Shown here: positions 1 through 5,852 of the stretch, one piece after another
How the letters are laid out: each line of letters opens with the position of its first letter
Position numbering within the stretch: the stretch's first letter is position 1
Source: Bacteroidota bacterium
GTDB taxonomy: Bacteria; Bacteroidota; Bacteroidia; Chitinophagales; Chitinophagaceae
Reading direction: 5' to 3'
NCBI GenBank assembly: GCA_947447835.1
Contig: CANFLP010000053.1
Span: 1 to 11,929 of the forward strand
Length of the DNA stretch: 11,929 nt
Program-made: the position numbers and the translations under genes
The notes under the pieces: generated by a model
What the model saw: only the letters and a program-made list of their open reading frames with translations
Database searches by the model: none
What the model was told of the DNA's origin: nothing

Positions 1-897
1 CATATAAATGACAAAGGACAAATTGCGGCTTTGTTTAGCACGCCTAACAAACCCTTTGAAATATATTTAAATGAAGGAACTGGTTTTAAGCAGATTAGTC
101 ATGTGCAAGATAGTTTTGTGAATAGTATTCAAAAGGTATACGTGAAAGGGTTTTCCGCATTAGCTAGTGACCAAAATAAAGTAAATGGTATCTTGTATTT
201 ACCAGATAGCAATGCAAAAAAGCTCCCTTTAGTTTTATTTATTCATGGTGGTCCTGTTGCACAGGATGAATATTCTTTTGACTTAACAAGACAAATTTAC
301 GCAGCAGCTGGATATGCTGTGGCGGCAGTGAATTATAGAGGTAGTAGTGGTCGCGGAGCAAATTATACCAAATGCATTTATGGAGATTGGGGAAACAAAG
401 AAGTGAAGGACATTATTGGCGTTGCAGACTATTTAATTAAAATGGGGGTTGCGGATGAAAATAAAATGGCCATTGCAGGTTGGAGTTATGGAGGTATCTT
501 AACCAATTATACCATTGCAACCGATCATCGTTTTAAAGCGGCAGTAAGTGGTGCTGGTAGTTCATTAATGCTTTCTTTTTATGGTACAGACCAATATATA
601 AGTCAGTATGAACCAGAGTTGGGAAAGCCATGGGAAAATATACAAAAGTGGTTAGACGTTTCATATCCTTTCTTTAAAGTAAAAGAAATAAAAACCCCTA
701 CTTTATTTATGGCTAGTCAGGCCGACTTTAATGTGCCAGTGGTTGGTGCCGAACAAATGTATCAAGCATTTAAGTCGGTGGGTACACCTACACAACTAAT
801 CATTTATCCTAATCAGCATCACGGAATACGCGTACCAAGTTATTTAGTCCACAGATACAATAGTCATTTGGACTGGTTTAAGAAATACCTTAACTAA
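1..897 (+). CDS. S9 family (prolyl oligopeptidase/DPP-IV type) serine peptidase, C-terminal part
   Basis: The reading frame is open from the first base, so this is the 3' part of a larger gene and the TTG at 31 is not its start. Counting codons from base 1, the first 50 or so look like the end of the beta-propeller (N-K-P-F-E-I-Y). The rest is an alpha/beta-hydrolase domain. It has the HGGP segment near codon 83, the NYRGSSGRG segment typical of S9 peptidases, the nucleophile Ser162 in GWSYGG, the probable acid Asp242 (SQADFNVPV) and the catalytic His274 (QHHGI). The triad is complete and the C-terminus is normal (DWFKKYL). S9 enzymes cleave short peptides, often in the periplasm of Bacteroidota; the signal peptide, if any, lies outside the window. 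It ends 12 bp before a sugar oxidoreductase gene on the same strand and is probably co-transcribed, but a functional link to sugar metabolism is not evident. The subfamily (DPP-IV, acylaminoacyl peptidase) cannot be fixed from this part. Confidence 0.93.
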   Translation, partial: HINDKGQIAALFSTPNKPFEIYLNEGTGFKQISHVQDSFVNSIQKVYVKGFSALASDQNKVNGILYLPDSNAKKLPLVLFIHGGPVAQDEYSFDLTRQIYAAAGYAVAAVNYRGSSGRGANYTKCIYGDWGNKEVKDIIGVADYLIKMGVADENKMAIAGWSYGGILTNYTIATDHRFKAAVSGAGSSLMLSFYGTDQYISQYEPELGKPWENIQKWLDVSYPFFKVKEIKTPTLFMASQADFNVPVVGAEQMYQAFKSVGTPTQLIIYPNQHHGIRVPSYLVHRYNSHLDWFKKYLN

Positions 898-909
898 TTA
901 TTACGCATC

Positions 910-1902
910 ATGAGCTTAATTAGATGGGGTATTATTGGATGTGGCAATGTCACTGAAGTTAAAAGCGGCCCTGCGTTTAATAAGGTGCCTAATTCTAAAC
1001 TTATGGCAGTGATGCGAAGGGATGAGTCTTTGTTAAAAGATTATGCATTAAGACATAACGTGCCTTATACTTTTACTAGTGCATCAGATTTAATTCATCA
1101 TCCTGAAATTGACGCGGTATATATTGCTACGCCTCCCCATGTGCATGAACTATATGCTATTGAAGCTTTGAGGGCTAACAAGCACGTGTATGTAGAAAAG
1201 CCAATGGCAACGACAGTTGGAGCTTGTTTACATATGCAGAAAGTAGCGAATGAATTGAATGGAAAATTATCTATTGCACATTATAGAAGACAATTACCGC
1301 TTTTTCTAAAAGTTAAAGAATTATTAGAAAGCAATGAAATTGGCAAGATTACAAATGTGAAAATAGTGATGCACAAAAAAGCAAGACCAGCTTCTTATTA
1401 CATAAATAATTGGAGAGTAGATAAAACCCAAGCTGGTGGTGGTTTTTTTTATGATCTTGCACCACATCAGTTAGACCTAGTGTTTTATTTTTTCGGTAAT
1501 GCAATTACTTATCACGGCACTTCATTTAATAAATCTGGATTGTATTTAGTTGAGGATACAGTGCACGGTGAAATGCAAATGGAAAATGGTGTTCATTTTA
1601 CTGGAGACTGGTGTTTTGCAATAGATGCAAATGAGGAAGAGCAGGATACTTTTATAATTATTGGAACACAAGGGAGTATTAAATTTCCAGTATTTGGCCA
1701 TGTCATTACACTTATTAGAAAAGGAATTACGGAGCATATTGAATTTGAACCTCCCGTGCACAACCAGCAAAACCTAATTGAAAAAGTAGTAACTTTCTTT
1801 TTAGGAAAAGGAGAAAACCCTTGTACTACGGATGATGCATTGCAATCCATGCGCGTAATGGAAGCATTTGTTTACGGGAATAAAAATAATTTGAATGAAT
1901 AA
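910..1902 (+). CDS. Gfo/Idh/MocA family NAD(P)-dependent oxidoreductase
   Basis: This 330-residue protein has the usual length for a family that oxidises or reduces sugar, inositol and related hydroxyl groups with NAD(P) in the cytoplasm. The N-terminal Rossmann fold shows GIIGCGN at residues 7-13. The family hallmark EKP lies at 96-98 (VYVEKPMAT), with AHYRRQ at 123-128. The C-terminal substrate domain carries GGGFFYDLAPHQLD at 176-189, in which Asp182 and His186 match the conserved catalytic-site signature of the family. No signal peptide is visible. The ATG at 910 follows the peptidase gene by 12 bp, and the 3' end overlaps the next gene by 8 bp (ATGAATAA), so translation is probably coupled. 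The next two genes point to a 6-deoxysugar or related sugar as substrate. That is an inference from context, since sequence alone rarely identifies the substrate in this family. Confidence 0.93.
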   Translation: MSLIRWGIIGCGNVTEVKSGPAFNKVPNSKLMAVMRRDESLLKDYALRHNVPYTFTSASDLIHHPEIDAVYIATPPHVHELYAIEALRANKHVYVEKPMATTVGACLHMQKVANELNGKLSIAHYRRQLPLFLKVKELLESNEIGKITNVKIVMHKKARPASYYINNWRVDKTQAGGGFFYDLAPHQLDLVFYFFGNAITYHGTSFNKSGLYLVEDTVHGEMQMENGVHFTGDWCFAIDANEEEQDTFIIIGTQGSIKFPVFGHVITLIRKGITEHIEFEPPVHNQQNLIEKVVTFFLGKGENPCTTDDALQSMRVMEAFVYGNKNNLNE

Positions 1903-3037
1903 GGTTTTTGTAAGTGGTTGTTTTGATTTGCTACATAGTGGTCACATTGCTTTTTTGGAGCAGGCTGCTACTTATGGGGATTTATATGTGTGTATTGGAT
2001 CGGATCATACGGTTCATGATTTAAAAGGAAGGTATCCAATCATTACCCAGGATGAGAGAAGGTATATGATTCAGGCTTTAAGATGCGTCAAGGAATGTAG
2101 AATTAATAAAGGGTCGGGCATACTGGATTTTGATCAAGAACTTTTAGATATCAAACCCAACATTTTTGTAGTGAATGAAGATGGCAATACACCTGCAAAA
2201 GCGGCCTTGTGTAAGTCTTTACATATAGATTATAAAGTATTAGAGCGCATACCTAGTGAAGGTTTACCAGTAAGATCTACAACAAGTTTAAGAACTAATT
2301 CTATAATTCCATTTAGGATTGATTTAGCTGGAGGATGGTTGGATCAGCCATATGTAAATAATTTATATCCTGGTGCTGTATTAACCATTTCTATCGAGCC
2401 TACTATTGAGTTTAATAACAGAAGTGGCATGTCTAGTAGTACAAGAAATAAAGCCATTGAATTATGGAAGGCACAATTGCCCGAAGGTGACAATGAACAA
2501 TTAGCTAAAATCTTATTTAGTTACGAAAATCCTCCAGGCACAAAAAACATTGCTGGATCACAGGATGCATTAGGAATTATAATGCCTGGTTTGAACAAAC
2601 TAAATTATGATGGGTCTTATTGGCCTCACACAATTGAGCCTATAGAGGATGAAGAAATTTTATCTTGGATTGAAAGTCATTTGCATCTTATTCCATTAGA
2701 TCCACGAAACAATGAGTATGATGTTTTAAAAAATACCAATATATCTGAGCTAGCTGCAAAGGCATTGGCAGATGCTGCAGAAGCATGTTGGAGAAGTATT
2801 TTGCAAAGAGATTTAGTTTCGTTTGGTAAATCATTTACTGCTTCTTTTGAAGCTCAGGTTCACATGTTTCCCAATATGGTGGATGAGTCATTAATGAAGA
2901 GTATCAAAAGACTAAGTACAAATACCTTGGGTCACAAACTTTCTGGTGCTGGTGGTGGAGGTTATTTAATTTTAGTAAGTGACACCCCTATTGCTAATTC
3001 CATTCAAATAAAAATTCGTCGAAAAAATTTAATATAA
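1895..3037 (+). CDS. Bifunctional cytidylyl/adenylyltransferase - GHMP-type sugar kinase fusion
   Basis: This 380-residue cytoplasmic protein has two parts. Residues 1-133 are a nucleotidyltransferase of the cytidylyltransferase-like fold: GCFDLLHSGH at 8-17 holds the HxGH nucleotide-binding motif, KGRYPI (44-49) resembles the HldE/RfaE adenylyltransferase type, and RSTTSLR (127-133) is the C-terminal phosphate-binding signature. Residues 137-380 are a GHMP-kinase-like domain: PFRIDLAGGW at 139-148 is close to the fucokinase motif 1, GMSSST at 178-183 replaces the usual GLSSSA ATP loop, SQDALG at 222-227 probably carries the catalytic Asp224, and LSGAGGGG at 349-356 is motif 3. Only about 30 residues separate motifs 1 and 2, far fewer than in ordinary GHMP kinases. 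The expected role is to phosphorylate a sugar and couple it to a nucleotide, as Fkp does for L-fucose with unrelated domain sizes. The true substrate and nucleotide are unknown. It overlaps the genes on both sides (8 bp and 1 bp). Confidence 0.82.
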   Translation: MNKVFVSGCFDLLHSGHIAFLEQAATYGDLYVCIGSDHTVHDLKGRYPIITQDERRYMIQALRCVKECRINKGSGILDFDQELLDIKPNIFVVNEDGNTPAKAALCKSLHIDYKVLERIPSEGLPVRSTTSLRTNSIIPFRIDLAGGWLDQPYVNNLYPGAVLTISIEPTIEFNNRSGMSSSTRNKAIELWKAQLPEGDNEQLAKILFSYENPPGTKNIAGSQDALGIIMPGLNKLNYDGSYWPHTIEPIEDEEILSWIESHLHLIPLDPRNNEYDVLKNTNISELAAKALADAAEACWRSILQRDLVSFGKSFTASFEAQVHMFPNMVDESLMKSIKRLSTNTLGHKLSGAGGGGYLILVSDTPIANSIQIKIRRKNLI

Positions 3038-3363
3038 TGAGATACTGTTTAGCATTAGATCTTAAAGACGATCCGCAATTAATTGCGGCTTACGACGAAT
3101 ACCATCAATCGGTATGGCCAGAAATTGTAGACTCCATAAAAAATTCAGGAATCCAACATTTAGAAATTTATAGAATTGCGAATAGGTTGTTTATGATTAT
3201 AGAAGCAAGTAGCGACTTTAGCTTTGAGCAAAAAGCAATTATGGATTCAAAAAATGAAATTGTGCAACAATGGGAACAAACCATGTGGGAGTATCAAAAA
3301 GCATTACCAATTGCAAAGCCTGGCGAAAAGTGGGTATTAATGCAAAAAATATTTTCGCTTTAA
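3037..3363 (+). CDS. L-rhamnose mutarotase family protein (RhaM/YiiL-like; possibly L-fucose mutarotase)
   Basis: A 108-residue protein, full length for the RhaM family of dimeric ferredoxin-like alpha/beta barrels that interconvert the anomers of 6-deoxysugars. Tyr19 and His23 in AYDEYHQSVWPEI align with the catalytic Tyr18 and His22 of E. coli YiiL/RhaM. The following WPE, the IYR..NRLFMIIE strand (44-56) and the QQW...M pattern (78-83) are also family features. Members of this family have been assigned to L-rhamnose and, in some non-phosphorylating pathways, to L-fucose. Its start overlaps the stop of the kinase fusion by one base (TAATG), so it is almost certainly translated from the same message. 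It would supply the anomer needed by the neighbouring kinase or dehydrogenase. Its last codons form one arm of an inverted repeat shared with the convergent gene. Confidence 0.88.
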   Translation: MRYCLALDLKDDPQLIAAYDEYHQSVWPEIVDSIKNSGIQHLEIYRIANRLFMIIEASSDFSFEQKAIMDSKNEIVQQWEQTMWEYQKALPIAKPGEKWVLMQKIFSL

Positions 3364-3392
3364 AATAGCCTTACTTCAATACTAAGCGAAAA
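3352..3392 (-). terminator. Possible intrinsic terminator between convergent genes
   Basis: The perfect 9-bp inverted repeat TTTTCGCTT (3352-3360) and AAGCGAAAA (3384-3392) has a 23-base loop. One arm covers the last codons of the mutarotase gene and the other the end of the exporter gene. Read on the - strand the stem is followed by TATTTTTTG, so it would stop transcription of the TauE/SafE gene. On the + strand there is no clear T run. The long loop and AT-rich stem make it moderate rather than strong. Confidence 0.45.
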
Positions 3393-4170
3393 ATTGTTCA
3401 AATAGAATTACTAGTGACATACTAAGTACAAACCAGCCAAAGCCTTTCTTTAACTTAGCGCCATCCATTTTTTTGTTTAAGTAATTTCCAGTAATGATAC
3501 CTAGGGTAGCTAAGACGATAATACTTAACAAGAATTTCCAATCAACATTAACGTGCATTAGATCACCACCAAATCCTACAAGTGATTTTATAGTAATAAT
3601 AAATAAGGAAGACGCAATTGCTTTTTTCATAGGTAGCTTTCCTAAAATAACCAAGGCGGGTATTATTAAAAACCCACCACCTGCTCCAACGATACCAGTC
3701 ACCAAACCCTCGGCCAATCCTACAAACAAAAGCGAGTAGCCGTAAACCGGTTTTTGCCCTTCAATCTCTTTTTGATTTTTACCTAGAATCATGGAGATGG
3801 CAGAAGCCAACATTAAGGTTGCAAAGAACACCATTATAAAACTACTCTTACTAACTACCATACTTTGAAATAAAGTAAACTGTGTAGGAATAGCGTGAAG
3901 TATATATTTTCTAGCTAAGAATACGCCAAGTATAGAGGGTGCTCCAAATATTAAAATAATTTTAAGGTCTAATAATTTTTGTCTTAAACGCGAAATGACA
4001 CCAGCAATACTACTTACACCCACAATACACAATGAATAGGTGGTTGCTAAAAGAGGGTCTACATGAAAAAGGTAAACTAAAACGGGCACCGTTAATATAG
4101 AACCACCACTTCCAATAAGGCCTAAAGAAATTCCAATTATAATAGAAGCAGCATATCCTAACAATTCCAT
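3382..4170 (-). CDS. TauE/SafE family sulfite/organosulfur exporter (membrane protein)
   Basis: This 262-residue integral membrane protein has about eight hydrophobic segments and the internal duplication typical of TauE/SafE. GLIGSGGSILTVP at residues 17-29 is echoed by GIVGAGGGFLIIP at 159-171, each at the head of one half. Short charged loops separate the helices (RLRQK near 61-65, KNQKEIEGQK at 131-140). The family exports sulfite, sulfoacetate or other small sulfur anions across the inner membrane, and some members import them. It is read away from a persulfide dioxygenase-rhodanese gene, with 149 bp between the two starts. This fits a role in removing the sulfite or thiosulfate that persulfide oxidation makes. 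That pairing is common in sulfide-detoxification loci. The ATG at 4170 is the natural start, since the first helix follows directly. The exact substrate is inferred from context only. Confidence 0.9.
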   Translation of the reverse strand: MELLGYAASIIIGISLGLIGSGGSILTVPVLVYLFHVDPLLATTYSLCIVGVSSIAGVISRLRQKLLDLKIILIFGAPSILGVFLARKYILHAIPTQFTLFQSMVVSKSSFIMVFFATLMLASAISMILGKNQKEIEGQKPVYGYSLLFVGLAEGLVTGIVGAGGGFLIIPALVILGKLPMKKAIASSLFIITIKSLVGFGGDLMHVNVDWKFLLSIIVLATLGIITGNYLNKKMDGAKLKKGFGWFVLSMSLVILFEQFFA

Positions 4171-4203
4171 GAATTAAATTTTTACAAACATCCCGTTAAT
4201 GGC

Positions 4204-4265
4204 GTACAATTTATGTACTATTTGTCACTTAATTTATAATTTTGTACAAAAGTGACATTTGTCAC
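4204..4265. promoter_or_regulatory. Candidate operator region with GTGA-N6-TCAC palindrome
   Basis: The divergent spacer is unusually rich in dyad symmetry. GTGACA-TT-TGTCAC at 4252-4265 is a 14-bp palindrome of the CRP/FNR-superfamily type (GTGA-N6-TCAC). Its ATTTGTCAC arm (4257-4265) is repeated exactly at 4220-4228. TGTCACTT (4223-4230) also forms an inverted repeat with AAGTGACA (4250-4257). Between them TTTTGTACAAAA (4240-4251) is a perfect 12-bp palindrome, and GTACA-N5-TGTAC lies at 4204-4218. The arrangement suggests a dimeric regulator bound at two places that controls one or both flanking genes. The regulator itself is not in the window. Confidence 0.55.
4237..4244 (+). promoter_or_regulatory. 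Bacteroidota -7 promoter element for the persulfide dioxygenase gene
   Basis: TAATTTTG matches TAnnTTTG exactly, 75 bp before the ATG at 4320. No good -33 TTTG lies at the usual distance; the TTTG at 4221 is too close. If used, transcription would begin near 4250, so the palindrome at 4252-4265 would sit at the transcription start, a position that suits a repressor. Confidence 0.4.
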
Positions 4266-4319
4266 GAGAAAAGCTAATTTTAATGCAGAACTTTAAACAG
4301 AATTATTAAAACGAATGAT

Positions 4320-5744
4320 ATGAAAGTAGAGCAAATATATACAGGATGTCTTGCGCAAGGTGCCTATTATATTATGAGCGATGGAGAGGTTGCTATCATC
4401 GATCCATTAAGAGAAGTAGATGCTTATATTCAAAGAGCCCTAGTAGATAAAGCCACAATCAAATATGTTTTAGAAACGCATTTTCATGCCGATTTTGTGT
4501 CTGGACATTTAGATCTTGCTAAAAAAACAGGCGCAAAAATTGTGTATGGTCCAACAGCAGTGCCTTCATTTGACTTTTATCCTGCAAAGGATGGTGAAAT
4601 AATTACACTAGGAAAGGTTAAGATAAAAGTGCTTCATACTCCAGGCCATACCATGGAGAGTACTTGTTATTTATTAATTGACGAGACAGGAAAAGAGGTG
4701 GCGTTATTTAGTGGAGATACTTTATTTATTGGAGATGTTGGTCGTCCCGACCTGGCACAAAAAGTAAAAGCAGAATTAACACAAGATATTTTAGCTGCAC
4801 ATTTATATGATTCTTTACGCAATAAAATTATGCCATTGGCTGATGATATTGTAATATATCCTGCACATGGTGCTGGTAGTGCTTGTGGTAAAAAAATGAG
4901 TAAGGAAACACAGGATACACTGGGACATCAAAAAGCAACCAATTATGCTTTAGCACCCAATTTGACTAAATCAGAATTTATTGAAGCGGTCTTAGATGGT
5001 TTAGTAGCACCTCCGGGTTATTTTCCATTAAATGTAATGATGAATATTCAAGGCTATGATAGCATCGATGATGTTTTAGCAAGAGGACAACATGCATTTA
5101 CGGCTGATGCTTTTGAAGTTGCGGCAAATGAAACAAGTGCTTTAATATTGGATACACGCGATGCACAGGATTTTGCAAAAGGATTTATTCCTAACGCTAT
5201 TAATATTGGTATTGATGGAAATTTTGCTCCTTGGGTAGGCGCCATGATACCAGATATTAAACAAGAAATTTTATTAGTAACAGAGGAGGGTCGCGAGTCC
5301 GAAGTAATTACTAGACTAGCGCGCGTAGGATATGATTATACCATTGGATTTTTACAAGGTGGATTTAATGCATGGAAGAATGCTGGTAAAGAAGTAGATT
5401 ATATTAAATCAATTTCTGCAAATGATTTAGCAGATCAATCAACACAGGACGCAACAACTTTAATTTTAGATGTACGTAAAGCATCTGAACACAAAAGCGA
5501 ACATATCAAAGGCGCCATTAACGCACCTTTAGATTTTATTAACGACAGCATGGCAATGATTGATAAGGATAAAACTTATTTTGTACACTGTGCTGGAGGT
5601 TATCGTTCAATGATTTTCATTTCGATTTTAAAAGCAAGAGGATTTGATCATTTAATTGATGTAAAAGGAGGATTCAAAGACATCAAAGAAACCGGACGTT
5701 TTAAAATTACTGAATACAAAATACCAACTACACTGTTATTATAA
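4320..5744 (+). CDS. CstB-like persulfide dioxygenase - rhodanese fusion protein
   Basis: This 474-residue cytoplasmic protein has three domains. Residues 1-240 are a metallo-beta-lactamase fold of the ETHE1 type, which oxidises glutathione or low-molecular-weight persulfides to sulfite with mononuclear iron. The likely iron ligands are His54 (THFHAD), His110 (HTPGH) and Asp133 (SGDT), with His183 in PAHG. The usual DH of the HxHxDH motif is Asp58-Phe59, which fits loss of the second metal site. Residues 270-360 are a rhodanese fold whose active-site loop reads TEEGRES, so the cysteine is replaced by Thr321: a pseudo-rhodanese. Residues 375-460 are a second rhodanese with an intact loop, CAGGYRS, and Cys424. 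This order matches S. aureus CstB, which turns persulfides into thiosulfate. The gene diverges from a TauE/SafE exporter and is followed by a strong terminator, so it is probably transcribed alone. Confidence 0.93.
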   Translation: MKVEQIYTGCLAQGAYYIMSDGEVAIIDPLREVDAYIQRALVDKATIKYVLETHFHADFVSGHLDLAKKTGAKIVYGPTAVPSFDFYPAKDGEIITLGKVKIKVLHTPGHTMESTCYLLIDETGKEVALFSGDTLFIGDVGRPDLAQKVKAELTQDILAAHLYDSLRNKIMPLADDIVIYPAHGAGSACGKKMSKETQDTLGHQKATNYALAPNLTKSEFIEAVLDGLVAPPGYFPLNVMMNIQGYDSIDDVLARGQHAFTADAFEVAANETSALILDTRDAQDFAKGFIPNAINIGIDGNFAPWVGAMIPDIKQEILLVTEEGRESEVITRLARVGYDYTIGFLQGGFNAWKNAGKEVDYIKSISANDLADQSTQDATTLILDVRKASEHKSEHIKGAINAPLDFINDSMAMIDKDKTYFVHCAGGYRSMIFISILKARGFDHLIDVKGGFKDIKETGRFKITEYKIPTTLLL

Positions 5745-5782
5745 TATTTTTAAAGCGCATTACTTATCTAAAAACAAATTTT

Positions 5783-5813
5783 AACCACTTCATTTATTTG
5801 AAGTGGTTTTTTT
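5783..5813 (+). terminator. Rho-independent terminator after the persulfide dioxygenase gene
   Basis: AACCACTTC (5783-5791) pairs perfectly with GAAGTGGTT (5800-5808), with one more possible A-T pair inside and a short loop. A run of seven T follows at 5807-5813. It lies 38 bp after the stop codon of the upstream gene and 39 bp before the acylase start, so it separates the two transcription units. Confidence 0.9.
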
Positions 5814-5852
5814 ATGAATTAATGATTAATTTAATAGTCGTAAAACAAGTAT

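Noticed and set aside
31..33. TTG as the start of the S9 peptidase
   Set aside because: The frame is open upstream to base 1 and the protein lacks its beta-propeller, so the gene begins outside the window.
3494..3739. 81-codon open frame on the + strand inside the exporter gene
   Set aside because: It lies wholly antisense to a clear TauE/SafE gene and shows no recognisable motif; it mirrors the codon pattern of the real gene.
4183..4192. Possible -7 box (GATGTTTG on the - strand) for the exporter gene
   Set aside because: It differs from TAnnTTTG at an important base and no -33 TTTG lies at a suitable distance.
4320..5744. Glyoxalase II annotation for the metallo-beta-lactamase domain
   Set aside because: The second metal-site His is Phe59 and two rhodanese domains follow, which fits persulfide dioxygenase instead.
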